Source of the DNA: Diabrotica undecimpunctata
Lineage: Eukaryota > Arthropoda > Insecta > Coleoptera > Chrysomelidae
Assembly: GCF_040954645.1 (NCBI RefSeq)
Contig: NC_092806.1
Location: 75,022,141 to 75,086,140 of the forward strand
DNA: 64,000 bases
Direction: 5' to 3'
In this document: positions 1 to 10,419 of the stretch, in pieces
Layout of the letters: each line of letters starts with the position of its first letter
Position numbering within the stretch: position 1 is the first letter of the stretch
Made by a program: the position numbers and the translations under genes
Notes under the pieces: model-generated
Seen by the model: the letters and a program-made list of their open reading frames with translations, nothing else
What the model was told of the DNA's origin: nothing
Database searches by the model: none

Positions 1-489
1 CAATAAACAAATGAACTAATTTGATAAAAACGAAGACATAGTAAAATGTATTAATCCATAAAGACTGAGATAGTAATTTTTAACTATCAACAAAAATGTA
101 ATATAATATGATGTACCAATTTAATGGTAATATGATATTCACAGATATAGCAGCAATAATTTCTTTGTCGATAAAATTGTTTAGATAATTATTATATTCC
201 GAGTGACACAGCAGAGCAGTAAAGTATTATACATAAAGATGGTGTTAAAGATATCTCTGCTTACTTGGTCTACTAATATTATAAGTTATAGTGTAGGTAT
301 TTGATATTTACTGTTTACACAACTTGGCAACTCAGCCAATTGATATAATGATAGAAAACTGCAATTTATGTTCGGGTTTGGAAATATCACAGAGTCATCA
401 AGTAGAAATCTACGATTAAGTTAAAAAAATTACCACAGTAGTATGCCGCAGTAGAGCCATCTCTAGGATCAGAAACAAATTAATCTAGG
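1..489. other. AT-rich stretch without recognised gene
   Basis: No open frame or repeat family could be recognised here. It lies directly upstream of the LINE endonuclease fragment and may include its lost 5' part. Confidence 0.5.
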
Positions 490-1547
490 GTGAAGATCAA
501 CCTTAATGCCAAGGTGGGTCAAGGTAAGGTAGGAGAACAAGTAGGAAAATATGGGCTTGGAAACAGAAATGACAGAGGAGATCGATTGATTCAATTTTGC
601 CAAAGTGAAGACTTTGTAATAACAAATACCTTTTTCAAATTACCTCCTCGACGGTTATATACATGGACATCTCCACAACATAAAAAAGAAAAAATAGTGA
701 GAAATCAAATAGACTATATTATGATAGCAAGGAGGTATCATAATGCTGTTAAATGTACTAAGACGTACCCAGGAGCTGATATAGGCTCAGATCATAACCC
801 GGTAATTACTGTGATAGAGGCGAGACCAAAAAAGATTAGAAGACCACACAGAAAGGCACTAGATTTAAATAAACTTAGAAACAAAAATATACGACAAGAA
901 ATAGGAGAAGAAATAAATGAAAACCTCCGTTCAGTGTAGCAACAAATTAACGATACAAACAACGTTAACCAAAAATTAAAGTACATAAATACAGCTATAC
1001 AAACAGCAGAAAAGAAACATCTTACAAAAACAACAACAAAGAATAAGGGGTGGATGACACAAGATATACTAGACTTGATGGAACAAAAAAGAAAGATGAA
1101 GAATTACCCAGACAAATACAAAGAAATAAAAAAACACATAAAAAAATAAAAGAAGCCAAAGAGGAGTGGATTAAAGAACAATGTGAAGAAAGGGAAACCT
1201 ATGAGAAAAAGTATATTCAATATCCACAAAACAGTAAAAGAGATAACAGGAAGCATAAAGAAATGCCAAATAGGTAAACTTAAAGACAAAGATGGAAATC
1301 TTATTGTAGATCTAGAGAATAAAATAAAAAGATGGACAGAATACCTGAATGAATTATTTGAAGACGATAGAAACAACTTTCAGATAATCAATGCAACTGG
1401 GCCAGACATATTGAAAGAAGAAGTAGAATACGCAATAAAAAACGCTAAAAATGGAAAAGCAAATGGACCTGATAAAATTCCTACAGAACTGTTGAAGCTT
1501 TTGAACGATAAATCCGTAACCATAATATTAAATTTTGCAGCGAGGAG
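490..1547 (+). pseudogene. RTE-like LINE fragment: endonuclease C-half and reverse transcriptase N-part
   Basis: The frame at 490-939 reads as the C-terminal half of an AP-type endonuclease of a non-LTR retrotransposon. It has the landmarks RNDRG, YTWTSP, RNQIDYI and the closing GSDHNPV, which carries the catalytic SDH motif. Shifted frames from about 1050 to 1547 continue into the linker and the fingers of the reverse transcriptase (RWTEYLNELFEDD, GKANGPDKIPTELLK). The endonuclease N-terminus, the RT palm with YADD and everything after it are missing. The frame stops at about 1547, where a repeat begins that also follows a LINE 3' end at 48.59 kb. Frameshifts near 940 and 1180 make it a dead copy. 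RTE-clade assignment is from motif style only. Confidence 0.8.
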
Positions 1548-2521
1548 CTAAAACAGTTTCCCCTCCACTTTCCTATGTCGATCTTTCGAAAGTAACTTCG
1601 TTTCGAAAGGTTTTAAGTTTCGAAAAATTGGATGAATTTTATAGCTATAAAATTCAATATAAAGTTTAGAATTTTATTCAAAATTTGTGCAAGTTTTACT
1701 TCTTAATGTTTATAAACAATGGAGATATAATTAACAAAAAAATTGTCGCTAACTTCGTTCCTATTGTTCATAGAAGGTTTATTTTTTTTTGTTGAATGTG
1801 AGTTTTTTTACTTGCTATCTAATGGTAGTACGTACAAGTCTGTAGCTTGAAAAATATAGAAGTTATTACAATTGTTTATAAGTAAAAAACATACCCCTTT
1901 TTCAAACGTTTATTTTGTAAATAATTTCGATGAAAACTCAATATTCATTTAACTTCTAAGATAGTATAAGTATTAAAGAATCCTATGAAATTTGTTAAAT
2001 GTGTCTAGCATCATTCATAGGGCAAGTTCAATGGTTTAAATAATTAGTCCCAGGGATAAACAAATTGAATAACTTTTAAATTATTTGACCGATCGGGGGG
2101 AAATTTCGCACAAATTTAAAGGACGGTAATTCCTCAATGTTGAAATGTATTAATAACATTTTATTTTGTTAATTAAAAAATAAATTGAATTTATAAATTA
2201 GTGCAAAAAAACTGCTTTTTTGCAAATATCTCCGTAAATTATTTATCAATTTTAATTGAAAAAACGGGAAAATGAAGATATTCTTGATATAAAAAAATGG
2301 TATAAATATTGTTTATTTAAATTATAAGGGAAAAAACTTATAGATAAAAAATCAAATTCTGACCATATATTATTGTTTAAAAAAAACGCAAGGTAAAAAT
2401 AGGAGTATCTTTTTATCTATTCGTCATCTAGTAACCCCCACCTATGTCTTAAAAGCTTCAGATATCTGCGAAACATTTTGCCGTGAAATCGATGATTTTT
2501 GTATAACCAGACTGGGCTATA
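1548..2521 (+). repeat. Interspersed ~1 kb repeat, copy 1; probable LINE 3' UTR
   Basis: It begins near ACAGTTTCCCCTCCACTTTC and ends near ATAACCAGACTGGGCTA. The same sequence recurs at 48590-49541 (+), again directly 3' of a LINE fragment. A 5'-truncated copy lies at 30600-30848 (-). A shared 3' end with variable 5' truncation is the LINE pattern, so I infer that this is the 3' UTR of the RTE-like family. Confidence 0.6.
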
Positions 2522-4100
2522 TCTAATACAATAATATTAAACCAGAACAATAACAGAACGTACCACTAATATAATTTTAAACAGGCACATAGCTACAAAA
2601 ACTCTTCAAAATTACCTACCTGAAACGTGACACAAGTTGCAATGCAACTCTCTTAGTTAAATTGTATACACACAATTTTCGAGAGTAGTAAAATGGGGAT
2701 ACTGGGGAGTGAGGGAGTTATAGCACACTTTGAAGGAACGTTGCTGTTTTAAATGTCTTGTCATTTCGAGATAACTTTTATCTGTATTTTTTGCTTCACG
2801 GCAGCCATTCTTACTTATTATGTGCATTGAATATTCTAGTTTTAAATCTTGTTTTTTTGTTGAATCTGCCATGTTACATTTACTGCGTAATATACATTGA
2901 TACTTTTTAGAAACGAAAAAAGAGTAATGATATCTAGTCATTGCCAAAAATTTGCCTGTATTTTCAATGGCTGACTGGCTTTTGATTTTTAGCTAGACTT
3001 TCGAGATAAGAGATTGTACATTGTTTTAATGTATAATTTAGTGTCTTAATACAGTATTTGACTGGTGGCCCTTGTATAATGCGACTACGGCAGAGAATGA
3101 CTCAATATGTTTTTTACCAACTGGATAGACTCTTCCTTAGTAGCGTTTGCAGGGATTTTCTTTTCTTGTCAGGCCGTGTTTATGAGACCATTAGAAATTC
3201 AAAGAGTTGTCTCAAAAAACACATACTCTGTACAAAGATGTATTTCTTCAAATAAACTTCTATTTTGATAATCAATTTTGTTTCTTTTTCAAAAAAATTA
3301 GAATCAGTCAAACTGAGCTCGATAAAAAATGTTCATACTTGGCTGTCGCGCTTTTATCAGGCAGCTTTTTGTTTAATTTATATGTAACTATGCTTCCATA
3401 CAAAATTAAAAAAAAGATTATCTTATAAAAAAACTATTGTTTTATTATAACTGAGAAATTTCAAAAAAAGTAGATATATATGCTTACTGATTTCTGTACT
3501 TCTGGTGACTTTAGTTTACGTAGTAAGTCATGAACAGTTCTTTTCATAATATTTGCCTACAAAAAAATAAAACATTAGCTTTTCTGTTGGTGTGTTACTT
3601 CCATTAGTATTAAAATACAAGAGTAGAATTTTTGCACGATTAACACGATTTATATTTCAATTTTTAGGTGTTATTATAGTTGAAGTGCCCATCGGTAAAA
3701 AAGGGTATGACACATACTCTCTCCAAACTTTTTGTAACACTTCATTAGGCCTAGTCTAACACAATTTCCTTCTACTTTTTTTTGGTTCTGGAGCGTTTTT
3801 CCCAATCATTTGTACATCTCAGACAGGAAAATCGAAGAAGTTTCTAACTATTAAGCCTTATAGCATTATTGTGTTTCTTTGATTTATTGATTGTAATTTT
3901 CTTTTACCATTTTTGTGTATATTTTTTGCTATATTATTTTGGTTTTGCAATTTTTTGGACGTAATGAAATGTTACATTCCTTTAAATTTTACACACCACT
4001 GTCCAACATTATTTAATATTTCTTTATTAAAATATAATAGGCAAATATAATTATCTAAATGAAATATTTTCCAACTATCTAACTCTCTGTAGTCTGATTT
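2522..4100. other. Region without recognised gene
   Basis: AT-rich sequence. A 96-codon minus frame at 2657-2947 resembles nothing I know and has no splice or transposon context. Confidence 0.4.
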
Positions 4101-4104
4101 TCTG

Positions 4105-4360
4105 CGTTATTTAGGTTTCTTATAGATCTTCATTAGCTCCTGGTTTGTTCTTCTGCGCCATTCTTCATTAGACTCCTTTATCCCACCAAAAACTTCTCTC
4201 AGAATTTTCCTCTCCCAAATCTCTAACTTTTTTTCTTCTTTTTGATTCACTGTCCAAGTTTCACATGTATACAATACTGTTGGTCTCACTATTATTTCAT
4301 AAGTTCGAATCTTATGATTCGAGTCCAGACCTAACTGGACAATATTGAACAAATTTTATT
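4105..4360 (-). pseudogene. LINE reverse-transcriptase C-terminal fragment
   Basis: The minus frame 4107-4352 contains VLYTCETWTVNQKEEKKL and WERKILREVFGG, the block found after the RT thumb in RTE-like LINEs of insects. Only about 80 residues remain. The palm is absent and no poly-A or short-repeat tail is obvious, so this is a truncated dead copy. Confidence 0.75.
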
Positions 4361-4423
4361 TTTAATAAATTTCCCATTTAATTTTTAAAACTTAGAATAC
4401 AATCATCAGATATTAAATTGTTT

Positions 4424-4516
4424 ATGTCATATCTGCGGTTTGTCAAAAAATATGAATTTTTTAAAAGAGTTAACAACATCCACAATTATATTTTTGACAA
4501 ACCGTGTGTATGACAT
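4424..4516. repeat. Inverted repeat (29-30 bp arms, ~34 bp loop)
   Basis: Arms at 4424-4453 and 4488-4516 both contain the core CGGTTTGTCAAAAA when read from the outside inwards. They agree over most of their length with a few mismatches. The repeat sits just upstream of the Penelope-type terminal motif and may be the hairpin of a Penelope pseudo-LTR. Confidence 0.6.
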
Positions 4517-4526
4517 AAAAAATGTC

Positions 4527-4595
4527 CTGAAGAAGACATCAGAGAGGATGTCGAAAACTCGGCGCAATGAAAATCAACGCGGTTTAACCCGGAAG
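4527..4595 (+). other. Penelope-type terminal motif with hammerhead-like core
   Basis: It reads CTGAAGA (4527-4533), one spacer base, a perfect 6-bp stem GACATC/GATGTC (4535-4540 and 4547-4552), then GAAA (4553-4556). That order of conserved pieces is the catalytic core of a hammerhead ribozyme, known from pseudo-LTRs of Penelope-like elements. A one-base insertion before stem II, and the failure to find a convincing stem III, make activity doubtful. A related ~50-bp motif occurs inverted at 4735-4783. Confidence 0.4.
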
Positions 4596-4663
4596 ACTGG
4601 TGAGTTTAATATTAATTTTTATAATAGTATTAATTTTAGCTCTAGTTGTAATTAGTAAATAGA

Positions 4664-4718
<55 letters not shown>
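4664..4718. repeat. (CA)n(TA)n microsatellite
   Basis: Simple dinucleotide tract: about 9 CA units followed by about 17 TA units. It separates the two oppositely oriented Penelope-type motifs. Confidence 0.95.
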
Positions 4719-4720
<2 letters not shown>

Positions 4721-4889
4721 AAAATTACTTAGCTCTCGGGAAGAACCGCGTTGAGGATTTATGACTCGACGTTTCGGCACCGTCGAAACCGATATCTTAA
4801 TGCCCAGTCACATCATCACCCCGCCCAACTCAATTCAGTTGTCAACACTCTCATTTCTCGTTCCATAAGACTTAGCGATAAACAATCAT

Positions 4890-5530
4890 AGGTCATCCGA
4901 AATTAATTCAATAAGGTAAACTCTTACAAAACGGCTACCACAAAACCCAAATCAATAAGAGCATTCAAAAACATCTAAACCCCATTCCATCCAAAAAAGA
5001 AACCTTGCCGCCGGATCAACCCAAAATCTTTCTACCTTTTATTAAAGGTGTCACTGACAAGATCAGTAGAAACCATCTTCACTACTCACTCCAAGTTGTC
5101 CAATCTCGTCAGATCCGTAAAAGACTAAATCCCTAATGAAGACCATGGTGTCTACGAGATACCCTGTTCCAATTGCCCACGTACATACATCGGACAGACA
5201 AACCGACGAATCCATAACCGTATTTACGAACATTCTATATCTGTCAAACATTCCGATACTACTTCAGCCCTAGCCCAACATTATATTTAAACAGGCCACA
5301 AAAGAGATTTCGAAAAAGCAAAAAACATCGCCCCCATCCGCTCCTTAGAATCGAGAATCATTCGTGAAGCTATCGAAATCGAAAAACGGCCTAACAGCTT
5401 GAACACGCGCGATGACGCGAAACGATTGCCGGCAACATGGCGACCCCTGCTTCAGCGACCTCCCGCCCACACCGCTCAGGCCACGTCAGTTCAGACCACG
5501 TCAGCGCATACCGTTCCCGCGCATACAACG
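4890..5530 (+). pseudogene. Penelope-like element, C-terminal part with GIY-YIG endonuclease
   Basis: Translation gives FLPFIKGVTDKISR (the linker after the RT thumb of Penelope-like elements). After a frameshift it gives GVYEIPCSNC, TYIGQTNRRIHNRIYEH and, further on, LESRIIREAIEIEK. The spaced GVY...YIG block with the following Arg is the GIY-YIG endonuclease fold, which makes the priming nick in Penelope elements. The RT itself is not present, so this is a 5'-truncated copy. Two or more frame breaks and an in-frame stop near 5288 show it is dead. The reading continues to about 5530 with proline/threonine-rich sequence. Confidence 0.85.
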
Positions 5531-5720
5531 AGTATAAAAGCAGCCACGCAGGGTAAGACCGGTTGTCATTCGACACTGAGGAGTAGGCAGATTGAGACCT
5601 CAGTGCCGAGAGACAGTTCTTGCAATACAGAACACGATACTGGTACGTCTCGAGTGAGGGGAGTAGGCAGATTGAGACCCCGAACTGGAACCGAACCGTA
5701 TCACTCTTGATAATGGCTCC
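5531..5720 (+). promoter_or_regulatory. Possible Penelope pseudo-LTR start: TATA box and a 17-bp direct repeat
   Basis: A TATAAAAG box lies at 5533-5540, soon after the end of the Penelope reading frame. The 17-mer GTAGGCAGATTGAGACC occurs at 5583-5599 and again at 5663-5679, 80 bp apart. A downstream pseudo-LTR of a head-to-tail Penelope pair would look like this, but no second element follows. Confidence 0.35.
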
Positions 5721-5814
5721 AAAATGGGTGCCTGTGTTACTTCTTCGTATGTCGGGTATTGATCTACTATTTCAGCTGCATGCACTTTTATGTTTGATGT
5801 ATTTATGATAAATT

Positions 5815-6672
5815 TTTCGTTTTACAGTTGGTAGAAGTATTCCTTCCAGGTTTTTAGGATTTCCTTGTCAGTGATATGCTGCTTGCTGTTCTTTTGAAGG
5901 TAGTTTCCTATTCGTTCTTGCTTGGTATCCGGCCTAGATCTCTGGAACTTCTTTAAATAATTGTCTTACTTGGTTGTTTTTCCGATTTACTTCTATATCT
6001 CCGATTATTTGTTTCTGTTACTTCTTTTCATTAGTTTTCTTGTTTGTCTTGGTTCTTGTCTGTTTTAGCTATGTTCTATTTAGCCATGTTTGCTTTCTTT
6101 TATGAATTTCAGGCAATCGTCATCGAACCATTTTTTGCTGTTCTCTTTTTTTGCCCTTGTATTTTATCTGATACGCTTTTCAAAGGTAATTTTATATTTT
6201 TACAAGCAGAGTCTAGGTTGCCATAATCCTCTGTCTGTGTTAGCGCTATCTGTTTACCTTTTTGAAATAACAGGCGGTCTCCATCCGCCCTCTTAATCTT
6301 CTTAGTCTAAGCAGTTACTACCCCTCCTGCTCTAATTTCTTGTGCTGCCGTCGTTGGATACCCGCGTTTCTTTGTGTATTTTATTGTGTTCGAGCATTGT
6401 TGATTTTATTAGTAGGTTATGAGATGCTGCAAAGTCTATTAACGTCATTCCATTATCGTTGCCAAAATATGGAGACTATGGTTACCTATTGTTGGTCTGT
6501 ATATTGACCCCACATGACTTTCCTTGACTATCAAGTCAGTGCCGAATTGGTGTTCCTGGTCACTTCCGCTGAAAAATATTATAGATTTATTAGTTTTTAG
6601 TATGCCTTTTCCAGTCCATTTAATTTCTTGTAAGGCAGTTATGGCCATGTTTCTGGATTCAAGTTCATTGAC
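5815..6672 (-). pseudogene. RTE-like LINE fragment, endonuclease to RT N-terminus
   Basis: Read on the minus strand, 6648-6445 gives ITALQEIKWTGKG and IFFSG...FGTDLIV, the N-terminal block of the AP endonuclease. After several stops, 6390-6340 gives NKIHKETRVS-DG, the YTW-equivalent strand. About 5990-5820 gives a poorly preserved RT-linker block. The 5' boundary (around 6672) and the RT palm are missing. It is in the opposite orientation to the neighbouring Penelope element. Confidence 0.65.
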
Positions 6673-6959
6673 TACCTGAGGTATTGTTTCCGGTCGATAT
6701 AGTCTTAGTAGGTACGTGTCAGGTTCTTATATTTTGTTTAAAAGATCCGTATTATTACTTTTTCTGTGGATTCAGGGATTAAGTGAACCAAACGAGGCTC
6801 AAATAACTTTATTTTAACTCGCTGAACTACAAAATTCACCAAGTAACAAGTATTTAATATATATTGTAAATCGCTTTACAAAATAAACACTTCGCTATTA
6901 GCATAAAAACTAAACTTCAAACGACGACTGAGCGCCTTAAATAAGTAGGTGATAATTTC

Positions 6960-8380
6960 TGGATTTTACGGGTCTATTATACTGAAAGCCGAGAACTTCT
7001 CCGCGTAGATAAAACTCTGACTGGAATTTTCGCGAACGAAAAGAGCTTTGCTTCGTGAAGTACAGGACCGTAATAAGCACATAATATTGCCCCCCTGTTC
7101 GCCCGAAATCACTTAAATAAACCAGATCGCTGGGTTCTGTAGTTCATAAGGACCCGGTCTCTCCAGGTGGACGACCTTTGGATTACTTCGTGGCACCCCA
7201 TATACAAGGTCGTTTATGTTTTTGGTGACTAGGTACGGTCCCTCTTAGGGCTGCTGCAACTTAAACCTTTCCTTCCCGTTTGTTGGTAGAGCCAGACTGC
7301 ATCACCTTCCTTAAAGCTAACATGAGTGAATTTCTGATCGAACCTAACCTTATCAATTAATGCTTGAGTATGGTGAAGGTACGCTGGCAGTCTGGTGCGC
7401 AGTGAAATGACAGCTTCCTCTCAGTCAGGTTATGGAGAGGTTTGGCAATCTTTCCAAAATATTTAAAGAAGACGATAACGTCTTGGTGCCTGCATTATGG
7501 AGTTGGTGTTGTCAGTGTTTATCCGATGTTGGACCAAGCCAGTGCGGCCAGTTATTTTTCCTATAAAGAAGATGTCACTTTCGTTTTTGATAAACTCTTC
7601 TCTTTTTGGTATTCTTCGGATAGATGGCTCCATGACTTCTTTAGATTTTCCAACAATTCAGTGGAGAGTTGGTGTGTACTGCTAGCTGTTGGCACGTTTC
7701 CTTCTATTCTAGTCACTCTTATAACTGGCTCGCATATTCCAAGTAATTGGCCCTTCTTGGAGGTGGTCTTGTTGTTATTTGAGTTGGCCACTCTTACTGG
7801 AACGGTCTTTTTCTCCCCGTCTGCCAAACATCATAACTATGATCTTCGTCACAATGGCGCTCTTATGAATCTGTCCTTCTGATTCTAATAACATGGCTCC
7901 CAAGCCAGCAGATCCATCAATTTGTGAAATCAAGATCTTTTCCCTATTAGGAGGCATCTTTGTGTCTTCTGCGACTAACATCTTCAGTTTATTTTGCTGA
8001 TTTATGGAGACGAAGAGTAGAATTTTTTCATTGCTGACCACTAATGACCTATTTCTGACATCTACAATAAACCAATCCTCGGACACGATGTCGACACTAT
8101 CGACAGTAGAATCTGTCGTATAATCTGTCGTAGAATAAACTAATCTACGATTTGGATTTAAGGGACAGTGCTTCTATCTAGACATGTCCCAGTTCTATTT
8201 TTACACATCTTTTCCCATTAACAGTTCTGTTTTTGTCTGTCGATGTCTCCAGTATGGGAGGTGTCGATACTGTCCTTATAAATAACTCACCCAGGAAACG
8301 TCTACATATCGCTGCCCTTGTTTCTCTTGTATCAATGCTAAAATTGGATGTGTAACCATTGAGAAGTCCATCGGCCACTA
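6960..8380 (-). pseudogene. Ty3/gypsy relic: protease, linker and integrase C-terminus only
   Basis: On the minus strand, 8370-8040 reads as a retroviral-type aspartic protease. The active site is decayed (FSIDTRET where DTGAT is usual), followed by TSTDKNRTVNGK and VDVRNRSLVV. Next, 7827-7561 reads as the protease-RT linker (VPVRVANSNN, KKGQLLGICEPV). RT, RNase H and the integrase core are deleted near 7440-7480. The remainder at 7440-7130 is the integrase tail (LHHTQALIDKVRFDQKF, FKEGDAVWLYQ). The stretch down to about 6730, including GCCCCCCTGTTCGCCC near 7089, may be 3' UTR or LTR; no second LTR was found. It does not carry the macrodomain tail of elements A and B. Confidence 0.75.
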
Positions 8381-8640
8381 AACTGTCGCCTTATTCATAA
8401 TATAACTCATCAAAAAATTTTTAGCTATCACTGATGATGTTATAAAGCATACCGAAATATATTTGATTATTGAAAAAAAGAGAACCTACTCTTGGCTTGG
8501 TTGAATAAATGGATGATGAATGAATATTCGGATGAATATTTGTTAAAAGTTAAAAAATTTTACTTAAGGTAGGTATTGAATATTTAAGTGCCATCCAAAG
8601 CTAATCGTGAATTTATTTAAACATAAAAACTAAGATTTAC

Positions 8641-8921
8641 CTGTTCGAGAACGGATCTGTATAGATATGCTACTATAATCAAACCAACTCCTCTACCAAA
8701 GGTAAACTGCACGTTTACATAGATGTAGAAAACCTTCATCAAGTTCAAATCTTCCTTAAGTAAATAACTGTAATAAATTTCAACAACGCCTGCTAAGACA
8801 AAGTGAAGATAAAACGCTAAAGTCTGAACGTGAAAGAGGTCGTTTATATCCAGGCAAATGTCACAAATTTGACTGTAGAGATAATGAACTTCATCGATTT
8901 TGTTCTTTAACAATTTGAAAT
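8641..8921 (-). CDS. Insect gustatory-receptor family exon (TM5-TM6 region)
   Basis: This is a 281-bp exon with clean splice signals: acceptor TTTGTTTTTCAG before 8921 and donor CAG|GTAAAT after 8641. It encodes 93 full codons beginning FKLLKNKIDEVHYLYSQICD and ending YLYRSVLEQ, with two hydrophobic spans (HVQTLAFYLHFVLAGVVEIYY and a weaker one ending GLIIVAYLY). The block LYSQICDICLDINDLFHVQ is characteristic of the region before TM5 in insect gustatory receptors, seven-pass ligand-gated channels of taste neurons. It enters with 2 bases of a split codon and leaves in phase 0, like the conserved C-terminal introns of this family. It fits the 50179-50773 exon, which donates 1 base. No final TYxxxxxQF exon was found below it. 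Confidence 0.75.
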
Positions 8922-9815
8922 CTGAAAAACAAATAACAGATGTGCCAAAGAAAACTGTGAAAGTGTGTGTGTGAAGAGTGCATTGTGTGTTTTGATGTCA
9001 AAATAATACATTCAAATAAAAATCAAATGAAAAAGTATTTCAAAATTAAAATCAGCATAGTTTATCAACACAACATGATGATAATTGGTACTATGACGAT
9101 AATATTCTACTTTTAATTATATAATTAATATATAATATAATAATATATATAATAATAATATATTTCAGAATGTTAATGGTCAAATTCACTATTTTTGATA
9201 TCAAAATACTTTTATTGATAAACATTTTATTATTGCAATATTACATCAATAAGTTTAGGAAGTGTGTATGTTAGGGAGCAAGGAAGCAAGGGTGAGAGAG
9301 AGATAAAGAGAAAGAGAGGACCATTGGTCAATCGCTGATTTAGACATACCTAATTTTGTTACGGTTAATACGGGTCTTTTATTGATATAATAAACATATT
9401 TTATATTAAAAAAAGTACATTAAAACGCTTAAATTGCGAATATCGAATAGTACTAGAATTGCCCGGATAACGTTAGAATTATCCAAGTATGGTGGATAAA
9501 GCTACATAAGTATTTGTGAATATTTCGTTGTATTCTGGATTTATCCGATTAATACTATATTATTATTTTCAAATAAATAACCGCTTTTAATTTGAAATAA
9601 AAATGAATATGATTTTTATTACTGTTTTAGTTATATGAAGTACTCAATGCAAGTTATATCTTTTGGACAATAATTCTGTTAAAGATTCTTAATAAAAAAA
9701 AGAAAGCAAATAAAATTTAAACGTAAGTAGTATTTTATACCCATGTTTAAAATGTACTGCTTTATCCATTTCGCATTGGATATATCTAGAATGACCCCGA
9801 TAAATCAAGAAGTTA
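8922..9815. other. Non-coding, AT-rich; probable intron
   Basis: Nothing gene-like was seen. It contains a short AT-only tract near 9115-9165 and a purine GA-rich run near 9290-9320. If the two receptor exons belong together, this lies in their intron. Confidence 0.4.
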
Positions 9816-9867
9816 TCAATCTACTTTGCCAATACACAATGCTATAAAATGCTCAGAATATCGATGA

Positions 9868-10014
9868 ATTAGCCTAATGAGCCACACTTTTAAGATTTTC
9901 CTAAGAATACTCCGCAACAGAATTAGACTCAAATGCGAAGAAGATCTCGAAGATAACCATTTTGGTTTTAGAAATGCTATGGGAATTAGGCAGGCACTTT
10001 TTGCGCTAAGTATG
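9868..10014 (+). pseudogene. LINE reverse-transcriptase palm fragment
   Basis: The frame reads ISLMSHTFKIFLRILRNRI, then KCEEDLEDNHFGFRNAMG and RQALFAL. This is the RT motif 1-2 block (LLS...KI, QFGFR) of RTE-like LINEs. It is cut at both sides, abutting a minus-strand LINE tail at about 10016. Confidence 0.75.
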
Positions 10015-10015
10015 C

Positions 10016-10065
10016 GTCCACTACTGGACATAGGTCTCCCTCAGCCCTTTCCATCACGGATCACC
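10016..10065 (-). repeat. LINE 3'-terminal fragment
   Basis: The block GTCCACTACTGGACATAGG followed by TCTCCCTCAG is the inverse of the sequence coding the C-terminal GEAYVQ-W of the LINE tail inserted at 17483-17658. It is therefore a small piece of the same LINE end in the opposite orientation. Confidence 0.5.
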
Positions 10066-10419
10066 ATAATCCTATGCTACGTGGGAGCTCACATATCTGG
10101 TTATCTTTGCCCAACCGAATTTCATGTCCTAGGCACAGAATAATACACAATCAGAATGCCAACTCTGTTTGTAAAGATAAGTACGAGCATCTCGTTAGCG
10201 CAGACAGAATCAGCCATGTTTTAAACGGAACCAGTGCTGTTCAATGAAATTTTATCTGATGTGGATAGAAAAATTAACCCGCTTAATTTATTTACGGCAA
10301 CCATAGACATAATATGCACTATTTTATTCGTACTTTTAGTTGAAGAATAGATTATATTATTTTAAATTTAATAAATTATTAATATCTAAAAATTTTAATT
10401 ACAGCTTTGTCGTAGCTTA
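10066..10419. other. No recognised content
   Basis: AT-rich spacer between two LINE fragments of opposite orientation. No frame, repeat or splice structure was recognised. Confidence 0.4.

Noticed and set aside
1548..2521. Helitron interpretation of the ~1 kb repeat
   Set aside because: There is no CTRR end with a hairpin and no fixed 5' end; the 5'-truncated third copy fits a LINE 3' UTR better.
2657..2947. 96-codon minus-strand frame
   Set aside because: No family resemblance, no splice or regulatory context, and composition like surrounding non-coding DNA.
4527..4556. Fully functional hammerhead ribozyme
   Set aside because: An extra base separates CTGAAGA from stem II, and neither a type I nor a type III closing stem pairs convincingly, so only a hammerhead-like core is reported.
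5399..5710. Separate Thr/Pro-rich protein
   Set aside because: Its start is the in-frame tail of the Penelope GIY-YIG reading; the rest is low-complexity sequence leading into a possible pseudo-LTR.
7442..7882. 146-codon plus-strand frame
   Set aside because: It is the antisense shadow of the gypsy protease-linker region, which reads convincingly on the minus strand.
1..8640. Final TYxxxxxQF exon of the gustatory receptor
   Set aside because: I checked minus-strand positions where a Gln-Phe-stop ending could occur and found none with a hydrophobic lead-in; it probably lies outside the window.
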